In this document: positions 18,059 to 26,083 of the stretch, one piece after another
Numbering within the stretch: the stretch's first letter is position 1
How the letters are laid out: each line of letters opens with the position of its first letter
Assembly (NCBI GenBank): GCA_016219875.1
Contig: JACRJZ010000090.1
Span: 19,342 to 83,341, forward strand
DNA from: Verrucomicrobiota bacterium
GTDB taxonomy: Bacteria; Verrucomicrobiota; Verrucomicrobiia; Limisphaerales; JACRJZ01
Reading direction: 5' to 3'
DNA: 64,000 nt
The notes under the pieces: generated by a model
The model's input: the letters and a program-made list of their open reading frames with translations, nothing else
Told to the model about the DNA's origin: nothing
Database searches by the model: none
Translations under genes and position numbers: made by a program

Positions 18059-19846
18059 ATGAACCTCAAGCCTGCTGCGGCCAAGAAGTGCCGTCCCCTC
18101 CCCTGCCCTGCCTGCGGTGCCGCATCCCGTGATCGTCACGGCGAGCGCGGCTATGCCGTGGTGACGGTGATCGTCATTGGCGCCGTCAGCCTCGCCATCC
18201 TGGCGGGCACGCTCCAGTGGGCCGGCACCAACAACACGCTCAACGCCCGCAACAACCAGTACTTCCGCACCGTCGCCGCCGCCGAGGCCGCCACGGAAAA
18301 GGTCATCTCTTCGTTGACCCGCGACTATCAGGAGCAGGGCGACTACGGCAACTTCTCGCACATGGACGCCTATCGCGCCATGGTGCCCACCGCCTGCGAG
18401 AATGCCGTGTGGACCGACTACAGCTTCACCGACGGCCGGGGAAGCACCGCACGAACCTATGTCGAATACGTTCCGCCCACGGAGTTCCGTCTGCTCTCTT
18501 CGCAGTACCGTGGCCTCTACGGCTACGCGAGCAGCTACCGCATTGTTTCCAACGCCCGGGAACTGGCCACGACTCTGAATATCACCGCCGGCGTCCGCCA
18601 GGACGTGGAAATGACCACCATTCCGGTGTTTCAGTTTGCCATCTTTTACAACATGGACCTTGAGATCAACCCCGGCCCAGTCATGACCATCAGCGGCCCC
18701 GTCCACGGCAATCAGAACATCTACCTCCAACCTCAAAACGTGCTCACCTTCGAGAGCGATGTCACCGCCGCCGGCCAGATCATCCACGACAAGAAACCCG
18801 GCGACCCCGTTGGCCGCAGCGGCGGGTCCGTCGTGTACGAAGCCGAGCACGACAGCGGCGTCAGTTCCCTCACCCTGCCTATCGGCACCAACAACAGCCC
18901 CGACGCCGTCCGGGAAGTCGTGGAGATTCCCCCCTCCGGCGAATCGGCCACGTCTCTGATGGGCAAGCAGCGATACTACAACAAGGCCGATGTCCTCATC
19001 CTCCTGACCGATTCCGGCGTCTCGGTCAAGAGCGGCATCTACAACAACTCCGCCATCACCGTTCCCTCCTCGCAGTACAACTCCTGGCTGACCCCGACCG
19101 TGAGCTTCTACAACAAGCGAGAGAGCAAGACCGTCAACGCCGCCCAGATCGATGTGGCCAAGCTCGTCCAGTGGAACCAGACCAACACGATCCTTCGACC
19201 GTCGCTGGGCCTGGGCGACCTCCGCATCGTCTATGTCGCCGACCGGCGCACGCAGACGAGTTCGACTGAGTCGGGAGTGCGGCTGGTCAACGGCCAGACC
19301 TTGTTGCCGCAAGGCTTGACCCTGGCCACGCCGAATCCGCTCTATGTCAAAGGCCACTACAACTGTCCCACGAGCGCGCTGGGCACGCACAACACCGCCG
19401 GCACAAAGCCCGCCTCGCTCATTGCCGACGCCGTCACGTTGCTTTCCGGCTCGTGGAACGATGCCAACGCCAACAGCGGCCTGAGCTGTCGCACCGCCAG
19501 TGATACCACGGTGAACGCAGCCCTCTTGGCGGGCATCGTCCAGACCGTGAGCGGCAGCTACAGCGGCGGGGCGGAGAACTTCCCGCGCTTCCTGGAGAAC
19601 TGGAGCGGAAGGCGGCTCACTTACAACGGCTCGATGGTGGTGATGTTTCCCAGCGAGTATGCCACCGGCCTGTGGCGCGGCACGGGTTCGACCATCGGCA
19701 TCTACAACCCGCCCGACCGTGATTGGGCGTTTGACCAAAACTTCCGCGACGTGAACAAACTTCCGCCTGGCACCCCGCAAATCCGCGCCCTCATCCGCGG
19801 CCAGTGGGCCATGGTGCGCCCCAACAGCACCGCCGTCGTGCCTTGA
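18059..19846 (+). CDS. Large PilX-like minor pilin / cargo protein, right cassette
   Basis: A 595-residue protein starting 2 bases after the W gene. The N-terminus has a Cys pair (CPACG) in the leader, then RGYAVVTVIVIGAVSLAILA as a prepilin-like helix, followed by AAAEAATEKVISSLTRDYQ, which matches PilX-type helices. The extracellular region has Gly/Val-rich stretches (GPVMTISGPVHGNQNIYLQ) similar in style to the left paralogue. Tip-cargo function is inferred from position and architecture. Confidence 0.78.
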   Translation: MNLKPAAAKKCRPLPCPACGAASRDRHGERGYAVVTVIVIGAVSLAILAGTLQWAGTNNTLNARNNQYFRTVAAAEAATEKVISSLTRDYQEQGDYGNFSHMDAYRAMVPTACENAVWTDYSFTDGRGSTARTYVEYVPPTEFRLLSSQYRGLYGYASSYRIVSNARELATTLNITAGVRQDVEMTTIPVFQFAIFYNMDLEINPGPVMTISGPVHGNQNIYLQPQNVLTFESDVTAAGQIIHDKKPGDPVGRSGGSVVYEAEHDSGVSSLTLPIGTNNSPDAVREVVEIPPSGESATSLMGKQRYYNKADVLILLTDSGVSVKSGIYNNSAITVPSSQYNSWLTPTVSFYNKRESKTVNAAQIDVAKLVQWNQTNTILRPSLGLGDLRIVYVADRRTQTSSTESGVRLVNGQTLLPQGLTLATPNPLYVKGHYNCPTSALGTHNTAGTKPASLIADAVTLLSGSWNDANANSGLSCRTASDTTVNAALLAGIVQTVSGSYSGGAENFPRFLENWSGRRLTYNGSMVVMFPSEYATGLWRGTGSTIGIYNPPDRDWAFDQNFRDVNKLPPGTPQIRALIRGQWAMVRPNSTAVVP

Positions 19847-19908
19847 GGAGCACCACGGAACCGTCAACCACGACCATGCAGACAGCCACTCCAGAGGCGT
19901 TTTTCAAA

Positions 19909-20008
19909 ACCTCGCACCAGCCGACGCAAGGCGGCTCGAACTCCAATCTGCAATCTGCAATCTGCAATCCACAATGGGAGTGAGTCTCCGTACGCCGGCT
20001 GCCACTGT
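19909..20008. repeat. Degenerate P1-type palindrome with tandem spacer
   Basis: The left arm CCAGCCGACGCAAGGCGGCT and the right arm with CGTACGCCGGCTGCCAC are diverged from P1 and have lost the terminal GTAG. The spacer holds ATCTGCAATCTGCAATCTGC units, the same spacer type as in the intact P1 copy near 49.7 kb. Confidence 0.65.
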
Positions 20009-20026
20009 TATGAAAGAGGCTCCCCA

Positions 20027-20701
20027 ATGAACGCGTTCCCCTTGTCCCGCTTCCACACCCGCAATGTTCTCCCCCTCTTGGCATCCGTTGTCTGTTGCTG
20101 CCTCCAGCTTCCGCCGCTCGCGGCCCCTGCGGCGACGGCCGAAGCGATCCCGAAACCCGCGCTGGAAATCTCCACGCGTGTGGAGCGCCCGCCGGAGACG
20201 GGGGAACTCCTCTGCTGCGATGCCCGCACCCCGCAGCATCACCACACGTTCATCCTGCCTGCCACCTGGCGGATTGAACCCGATGCCGCCCGGCAACGGC
20301 TGGTCCTGCGCGCCCCCGACTACAGCGCGAACATCGAAATCCGTTTTGCCGCTTCCAGTCCCGCGTTGGTGCCGCAAATGAAACCGGAGGCGCTGCGCAA
20401 GCAGGCCCTGGATCGCTTCGTCGGAGCGGTCTTGGTGGAGGAGTCGGCCTGCTACAGCAGCCAGGTCGAAGGACGCGCGTTCGATGTCGAGTGGTCGCCG
20501 ATCGCAGCCATCCGCAACGAATCGCGATTGGCTTTCCTGCCCGCCGGCGACGGCATCGAGCTATGCCTGACCACGGCACGGGAACGGTTCAAGGATTTCC
20601 TCGGCGAGTTTGGCGCCTTGCTCACCTCGTTTGACATTCGGCACCGGAGCGACGACGGAAGGCCATCCGCCGCTTCACCCGCTTTGGTTCAAGGACGCTG
20701 A
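20027..20701 (+). CDS. Hypothetical secreted protein
   Basis: A 224-residue protein not recognised. The N-terminus forms a signal peptide (LPLLASVVCCCLQLPPLAAP). A His cluster (TPQHHHTFILPATWRIEP) is followed by a beta-rich segment (RLVLRAPDYSANIEIRFAAS) and a C-terminal helical part (FKDFLGEFGALLTSFD). The layout resembles small periplasmic proteins of unknown function. It follows the right pilin cassette by 180 bases, with a repeat in between, so membership in that operon is uncertain. Confidence 0.7.
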   Translation: MNAFPLSRFHTRNVLPLLASVVCCCLQLPPLAAPAATAEAIPKPALEISTRVERPPETGELLCCDARTPQHHHTFILPATWRIEPDAARQRLVLRAPDYSANIEIRFAASSPALVPQMKPEALRKQALDRFVGAVLVEESACYSSQVEGRAFDVEWSPIAAIRNESRLAFLPAGDGIELCLTTARERFKDFLGEFGALLTSFDIRHRSDDGRPSAASPALVQGR

Positions 20702-20765
20702 GCACCTGAATCGGACGCCGAGACAACTTCGGACTCACGTTGGTTCCGTGGAAAACTCCGAAGGT

Positions 20766-20840
20766 TGGCGACCCCACCGGGAATCGAACCCGGGCTACCA
20801 CCGTGAAAGGGTGGTGTCCTAACCGCTAGACCATGGGGTC
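20766..20840 (-). tRNA. tRNA-Glu (UUC)
   Basis: Read on the minus strand, the acceptor GACCCCA pairs with the 3' end GGGGTC plus G, and CCA is encoded in the DNA (20766-20768). The anticodon arm CACC-CTTTCAC-GGTG gives anticodon TTC. D and T arms (TTCGATTCC in the T loop) are canonical. Confidence 0.97.
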
Positions 20841-20855
20841 GGCCAAAGGCGGCGC

Positions 20856-20883
20856 AATATATGCGTTACGAGCACGCTGTCAC
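20856..20883 (-). promoter_or_regulatory. Sigma-70-like promoter of tRNA-Glu
   Basis: On the minus strand, GTGACA (complement of 20878-20883) and TATATT (complement of 20856-20861) are spaced by 16 bases and lie about 15 bases upstream of the mature tRNA. This is a good match to the consensus. Confidence 0.6.
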
Positions 20884-20989
20884 GCAAGATTCTTTTCCCG
20901 AAAACCGAATGATCGTGCGCCAAGCTGCCGCCCGGACCCTCAGCCGTAACGATGCCGTCGAAAAACTCCATAGAAACGCCGCCGAGCAC

Positions 20990-21122
20990 GTAGGACAGGC
21001 GTCGCGCCTGTCTCCATCTTCCCACTGCTCGCTCACCCAAGAGCGACTTCCCCGACCGGGGGGATTCCCGTCGAGACTCCTCTTCCCGATGAAGTCAGAG
21101 ACAGGCGCGACGCCTGTCCTAC
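20990..21122. repeat. Family P3 BIME-like inverted pair
   Basis: The left arm GTAGGACAGGCGTCGCGCCT is GTAG followed by the perfect hairpin GACAGGCG-TCG-CGCCTGTC. The mirror copy ends in CGCCTGTCCTAC at 21122. About 80 bases of unique spacer lie between. The same REP occurs singly inside the SNF2 gene at 27378. Confidence 0.9.
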
Positions 21123-21136
21123 TGCATGGATGCGGC

Positions 21137-21523
21137 TCAGTCCTTCCAATCGAACGCGCGCTTCTTGACCGCGTAGAGGTAGCCCACAAAGAGGATTCCC
21201 AGAAAGGAGAGCATCGAGCCGAAGATCAGATTCGCATTCGTCTTCAACATCTCCCGGTAAACCACCGCCCACGGATACAGAAAGACCACCTCGATGTCGA
21301 AGAGGATGAAGAGCATGGCCACCAAGTAAAACTTCACGGAAAGCCGCGACGTTCCTTCCCCGACCGGCAGCATCCCGCATTCGTAGGCAGTGTCTTTGGC
21401 GCGGTTGCGGCGGGCACGCTGGCCGAGCAGCACGGAGCCAAGCAGCATTCCGCCGGTCAGCATCATGGCGACCGCACCGAGAATCAGGACCGGAACGTAC
21501 TGCGTCACTTGCGAGTATTCCAT
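21137..21523 (-). CDS. nuoA: NADH-quinone oxidoreductase subunit A
   Basis: A 128-residue NuoA/NdhC-family protein with three membrane helices: VPVLILGAVAMMLTGGMLLG, FYLVAMLFILFDIEVVFLYP and the C-terminal FGSMLSFLGILFVGYLYAV. The loop AKDTAYECGMLPVGEGTSRL carries the conserved Cys-Gly switch-loop motif of complex I subunit A. It is a membrane-arm subunit of complex I. No other nuo gene lies in the window, so it appears separated from the rest of the complex on this strand. Confidence 0.93.
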   Translation of the reverse strand: MEYSQVTQYVPVLILGAVAMMLTGGMLLGSVLLGQRARRNRAKDTAYECGMLPVGEGTSRLSVKFYLVAMLFILFDIEVVFLYPWAVVYREMLKTNANLIFGSMLSFLGILFVGYLYAVKKRAFDWKD

Positions 21524-21575
21524 GCGCGGATAGTTAAGAGGCGAAGCGCCGCCTTGGCAAGGAGCCAGTGCGAAT

Positions 21576-23810
21576 TCACCTTGGCAGGCCCGGTGTGTTG
21601 GTGCTGATCGCAGATGGCGACGCTTTGTAGGCCGGGGCGTTGGTCCCGAACACAGACGTGCTCTTCGCCGAGCCAGGAAGACAGCTATCCAGCTTGCCCA
21701 GCCACCAGCAGAGGCCCAGCACTCCGATCACCGCCAGGGCGATGTAGAATCCCCACGGCCTGCGCTCTTCCGCGAATGGATCGGCAGCCTCCCGCTCCGC
21801 TCCGGGCGGCAGGGCAGCGACCTGCGTCAGCGAACCGCCGAACGGCACGTTGATCCTGGCCTTGGCGTTCACGGCCCAGCCGTTGGCGTCCAGAATCGGA
21901 CCGAGGTTGCGCTTGCGCAGTTTCAGGTAGGCAATGACGACCGAGGGCGTGGAGATGGCGGCGATAATCGCCAGCAGCGCCAGCGGGATCTGCCACCAAG
22001 CCAAACCAAGAATCTTGCCAAAGATCCCGCCCAACGCGCTCAGCAGGGTCGTCAGCACCAAGCCAATCGCGGCCAGCGTGCCGGTGTCGATCTTCGGCTT
22101 CATCGGCGCCGGAGTGGCCGGCTTGGTTTTGTCCGCCTCCGCGACTTGCTGGGCGGTCGAGGCCAACTTGGCGTTGGCTTCAGCGTCCGCGGCGGCGGCG
22201 CGCTTAGCGACTTGCTCCTCAATCAAGCGGACCAGCTTCTTGTAGGGCGCGAAGAAGGCCTGACGGACGCTGATCGGATTGTCGATGATCTTGGTGATGG
22301 TGGCGTCCCAGTCACGGCCTTTGCGGTCGTAGAAGATGCCGTTGCGGCCCACCATGAGATTGTCGGAATCACCGCCCGTGAAGGCGGCCACGATCTGCAT
22401 CTTCTCGCCGGTGCCCTTGCGCACACAATCGCAGTAGGCCAGGTAGGTGCCCGCCAGTCCGGCCATCGCGGCGTGTTTGCCGGCGTCTTCGACCGTGAGG
22501 CAAAGATCGCAACTCCGCTGGTCCAGATAGAGCGTGCCCGACTGGAAGATGGCCTTGTCGCGGCATCCGTAGAAATCGCGGAACGCAACGAAGTTGTTCA
22601 ACAGCTTGAAGAGGTCGCGGTGCAAGCGGACCAGCTTTTCAAGCGAAGCGATGGAACTGGCCTCAGCTTCCAGCGACTTGTCCTTCGCGACGAGCGCGGT
22701 GAGTTGCTCTTTGGCCGTGCCCGCCAGAATCTCACGCACGCGGGCCAGCCCAAGTTTTTCCACGCCCGCGCCAGCCTTGCCTGCGGACCAACACGCAAAC
22801 GGCCCCAGCTTGCCGGTCAGCGTGGCCCAATCCGTCTCGGTCAGACTGGACTTGTCGCCTAGTAACGGCTTGACGGCGGCAGTGTGCAGCATCGCCATCG
22901 CCGCGGCCCAGGCCGGGTTCACGCCATCGGCAAGGGGCAGCGGCCGGCCGGCCTCGACGCGGGCCAAGGGGAGCGCGGCGATCTCCGCATGGGTGAGCGT
23001 GAGATCTTTGGTGGCCAGCGCGAGGTATTCCTTCTCTTCGCGGTTGAGAGCGGCAACGGCGCGCGTGTCGAACGCCGCCAGACGGCAGCGCGTGAAGTAG
23101 TCGTCCACTTTTGCTTTCACGGTTCTGACAGCGGCCGCGGCGCTGGTGGTGGCTTCGCCCAGTGGCAGAATCGCCTTGTCTCCTTCCGCCTTCTTGTTCC
23201 ATTCCGAGAAGGCGGCAGCTTCGGCGAAGAACTGGTCGAGTTTGGCCTGGCTCACGCCGGGCTTCCCGCTGCGATCCGTTTCGGCACCCAAGCAGGCGAT
23301 GACATCACTGATGACCGTCTGGAGCGCCGGCTCGCTCGCCGCCTCGACGGGCACAATTCCATCGCCGTTGAAATGGGTTCCCGCGAAAATCCTGATCGTG
23401 TCAGAGGTGTCCTCAACCGAAATCACCGAGGCGTCGCGTTTGCCGAGGTTGGCCAGGACCTGCTTGGCCGAGGCAAGGAGTTGCCGGCCTTCAGGCGTGG
23501 CGTCATTGATCGCGCTCAAGGGGAGCGAAGGCGAGCCTTGGGTCAAATCGTCAGGATTCCTCAGACACGCGCAGGCCCATTTGGCCGCGGCGATCACTTC
23601 CGGCGCACGCACGCGACCGTCCTTGTCGGTGTCGATCAAGGCCAGCGTCTTGGTGTCGAACTCGACGCCCCCGATGGGGCAAGCCAGAGCGACCCACAGT
23701 TTCTGGTCAAGCTGGTCGAGGTGGGCAAGGTCGGCGCCGCGGTCAAGGCGGACTTGGTCGAAACCACCGGCGCGGAAGAAACTCCAGGAGTGAGGGTTTT
23801 CGGTGTTCAT
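21576..23810 (-). CDS. Large EF-hand membrane protein of unknown function
   Basis: A 744-residue protein. An N-terminal EF-hand-like loop (ALIDTDKDGRVRAPEVIAAA) and a second weaker one (GTHFNGDGIVPVEAAS) suggest calcium sensing. The middle 400 residues are soluble and helical with a Cys-containing block (YLDQRSCDLCLTVEDAG, AYCDCVRKGTGEKM). The C-terminal third has membrane helices (LAAIGLVLTTLLSALGGIFG, WWQIPLALLAIIAAISTPSV and FYIALAVIGVLGLCWWLGKL). I chose the ATG at 23808-23810; the frame continues upstream without a better start. I do not recognise the family or assign a function. Confidence 0.75.
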   Translation of the reverse strand: MNTENPHSWSFFRAGGFDQVRLDRGADLAHLDQLDQKLWVALACPIGGVEFDTKTLALIDTDKDGRVRAPEVIAAAKWACACLRNPDDLTQGSPSLPLSAINDATPEGRQLLASAKQVLANLGKRDASVISVEDTSDTIRIFAGTHFNGDGIVPVEAASEPALQTVISDVIACLGAETDRSGKPGVSQAKLDQFFAEAAAFSEWNKKAEGDKAILPLGEATTSAAAAVRTVKAKVDDYFTRCRLAAFDTRAVAALNREEKEYLALATKDLTLTHAEIAALPLARVEAGRPLPLADGVNPAWAAAMAMLHTAAVKPLLGDKSSLTETDWATLTGKLGPFACWSAGKAGAGVEKLGLARVREILAGTAKEQLTALVAKDKSLEAEASSIASLEKLVRLHRDLFKLLNNFVAFRDFYGCRDKAIFQSGTLYLDQRSCDLCLTVEDAGKHAAMAGLAGTYLAYCDCVRKGTGEKMQIVAAFTGGDSDNLMVGRNGIFYDRKGRDWDATITKIIDNPISVRQAFFAPYKKLVRLIEEQVAKRAAAADAEANAKLASTAQQVAEADKTKPATPAPMKPKIDTGTLAAIGLVLTTLLSALGGIFGKILGLAWWQIPLALLAIIAAISTPSVVIAYLKLRKRNLGPILDANGWAVNAKARINVPFGGSLTQVAALPPGAEREAADPFAEERRPWGFYIALAVIGVLGLCWWLGKLDSCLPGSAKSTSVFGTNAPAYKASPSAISTNTPGLPR

Positions 23811-23949
23811 GGTGCTGACTTTTCCGATCATCATTTGGCTGCTGAACGGGCGGAAAGTAGCACAAGCGGGGACGCGAGCAAGCGCCCATTCCCGCCGTTC
23901 ATCGCCATCCCGCTTGACCCACTCGGCGGAAGCTGGCACACCTTTGCCC

Positions 23950-25287
23950 ATGACGAAAACCACTCTCGCCCTCGCCGCGCTCGCCGCCTCCGCGACCTTC
24001 GCTCAGGCCGCCGGTTTCACGGTCCACACTTTCAAGAAGCTCCAAATCACCGACCAGTTCTGGTGCGAGGGCGCTCACTGCGGCGACTTCAACCATGACG
24101 GCAAGACCGACATCGTCGGCGGCCCGTTCTGGTGGGAAGGGCCGGAGTTCAAGGTCCGTCATGAGTTCCGCCCTGCGACCAAGACCTCCAAGATCAAGAA
24201 AGCCGACGGCACCGAAATCACCATCCCCGGCTACAAGGGCGCGCTCGGCAACGAGAACGACTACTCGGACAACTTCCTCACTTACGTCCATGACCTCAAC
24301 GGCGACGGCTGGGCCGACGTGATTGTGTACGGTCTGCCCGGCACGCCGTGCTCCTGGTTCGAGAATCCCAAGAACAAGAAGACGCCCGAGGGCACCGAGC
24401 AGTGGGCGGCCCACAAGATGATCGACTCGCTCGACAACGAATCACCGACCTTCGGTGACATCGTCGGCGACGCCAGACCCGAGATCGTCTGCAACAGCGG
24501 CGGCTTCCTCGGTTATGCCGCGCCGGACTGGAGCAATCCCACCCAGCCGTGGAAGTGGCACTCCATTTCCCCGAAAGGCGCCTGGCACAAATACACCCAC
24601 GGCATCGGCTTCGGCGACGTGAACGGCGACGGGCGCGCCGATCTCCTGGAGCAACACGGTTGGTGGGAACAGCCGGCGTCCCTCGACGGCGATCCTGTCT
24701 GGGCGAACCACAAGTTTCCCTTCGCGCCCGGCCCCGGCACAGCGGGCGGAGCGCAGATCTACGCTTACGATTTCAACGGTGACGGCCTCAACGACGTGCT
24801 TACCACGTTGAATCCGCACGGCTTCGGCTTGGTCTGGTACGAGCAGGTCAAGGACGCGGGCCAGATCAGTTTCAAACAGCACACCATCACGGGCCGGGAA
24901 CCGAAGGACAGCAAATACGGCGTCAAGTTCTCCCAGCCCCACGGCATCGATCTCGCGGACGTGGACGGCGACGGCATCAAGGACTTCGTCACCGGCAAAC
25001 GGTTCTGGGCGCATGGGCCGAAAGGCGATGACGAGCCGAACGCGCCGGCCGTCCTCTACTGGTTCAAGACCGTTCGCAATCCAGACAAGTCGGCAGACTT
25101 CATCCCATATCTGATCGACGACAACTCCGGCGTCGGCACACAAGTCACTGTGGCGGACATCAACGGCGACCAACTCCCCGACGTGATCGTGGGCAACAAG
25201 AAGGGCGTGTTCGTCTTCACGCATGAAGCACGCAGCGTCAGCAAAGACGAATGGGAGAAGGCGCAGCCGAAGCGGTTTCAGCCGTAA
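23950..25287 (+). CDS. Secreted FG-GAP/VCBS repeat protein
   Basis: A 445-residue exported protein. The signal peptide is LALAALAASATFAQA. FG-GAP/VCBS beta-propeller units with calcium loops recur: GDFNHDGKTDIVGG (near 39), HDLNGDGWADVIV, GDVNGDGRADLLEQ, DFNGDGLNDVLTT, ADVDGDGIKDFVTG and ADINGDQLPDVIVG, spaced about 60-70 residues apart, consistent with a complete seven-bladed propeller. Such proteins are common extracellular components in Planctomycetes and Verrucomicrobia, perhaps in polysaccharide binding. The ATG lies at the signal peptide; the longer open frame upstream overlaps the neighbour. Confidence 0.88.
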   Translation: MTKTTLALAALAASATFAQAAGFTVHTFKKLQITDQFWCEGAHCGDFNHDGKTDIVGGPFWWEGPEFKVRHEFRPATKTSKIKKADGTEITIPGYKGALGNENDYSDNFLTYVHDLNGDGWADVIVYGLPGTPCSWFENPKNKKTPEGTEQWAAHKMIDSLDNESPTFGDIVGDARPEIVCNSGGFLGYAAPDWSNPTQPWKWHSISPKGAWHKYTHGIGFGDVNGDGRADLLEQHGWWEQPASLDGDPVWANHKFPFAPGPGTAGGAQIYAYDFNGDGLNDVLTTLNPHGFGLVWYEQVKDAGQISFKQHTITGREPKDSKYGVKFSQPHGIDLADVDGDGIKDFVTGKRFWAHGPKGDDEPNAPAVLYWFKTVRNPDKSADFIPYLIDDNSGVGTQVTVADINGDQLPDVIVGNKKGVFVFTHEARSVSKDEWEKAQPKRFQP

Positions 25288-25331
25288 GGCGCGGCGAAGG
25301 TGGGCATCCCCATGTTCAGCGCACGCAGTTC

Positions 25332-25802
25332 ATGCGTAAGAAGGTCATTGTTCCTCTCGCTCTAATAGGCTTGGTGGCAGTTTGCATTGGGCTCTGGCCT
25401 TCGCAACATTACGACCCTACCCGCGTGCATCCGAGCTTGCGCAAGTTGGCAACGCCTTACCAGAGTGTCTTCACAAGCTACTTCTTGGACGGTGGCAGCG
25501 TCGGCGTTCGTATTACTGATCGGGACGGACGCGTTGCAGCGTTCGCGCTCCCCGTGGGCTCCGGGCCGGGGCGCAGCTACCCACGGTTGTTTGTCGGGAC
25601 CACACACTGCAGCGATACGAACGCCGTCGAGATTGCATTTACTGAGGACACGCGTCGTATGCTCATTTCAATTATCGACAGGCACCAAAGTCCGGCAGAC
25701 AGCAGCCACATGGCGCTCGTCTGTTTGCGAGGCGCGCCGCAGGATCACGCTCGCATTTGGGGGCGTGCTGCCGTCAGTGCGTGCAAGAGAATTCTGCCAT
25801 GA
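25332..25802 (+). CDS. Hypothetical membrane-anchored protein
   Basis: A 156-residue protein with an N-terminal membrane anchor or signal (MRKKVIVPLALIGLVAVCIG) and a soluble remainder containing two Cys (THCSDTNAVEIAFTEDT and ALVCLRGAP). I chose the ATG at 25332 because it starts the hydrophobic segment; the in-frame upstream codons run into the previous gene. Codon usage is less GC-rich than its neighbours. No family is recognised. The 281 bases after it show nothing I can identify. Confidence 0.6.
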   Translation: MRKKVIVPLALIGLVAVCIGLWPSQHYDPTRVHPSLRKLATPYQSVFTSYFLDGGSVGVRITDRDGRVAAFALPVGSGPGRSYPRLFVGTTHCSDTNAVEIAFTEDTRRMLISIIDRHQSPADSSHMALVCLRGAPQDHARIWGRAAVSACKRILP

Positions 25803-26083
25803 GACGTGCGCTAAACAAAGTTGCTGGGCGAAGGTGGGCGGCCGCGTCGCTTAGTTCTGTTGTCGGGTTGGTGCGCTGCAACACAGTAGGGAAGGAACGC
25901 CGGTTTCAGCCAGCAGAGAACACGTTGCAGCTCTCTGTTCTTGCCGGATGAATCCGGTGTTCCGGTGCCGGGACCACCGGCAACTTGGGGATGCGTTGCG
26001 ACGGACAAGTCGAAGGGGTGAAGGGTTGGCGAAGCTTCCTGTCCAGTCGCAGCCACCAGCCCGCTTCAACGTTTCAACCCTGT

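Noticed and set aside
25757..25951. Small plus-strand open frame of 64 codons after the 25332 gene
   Set aside because: Overlaps that gene in another frame and has no recognisable features.
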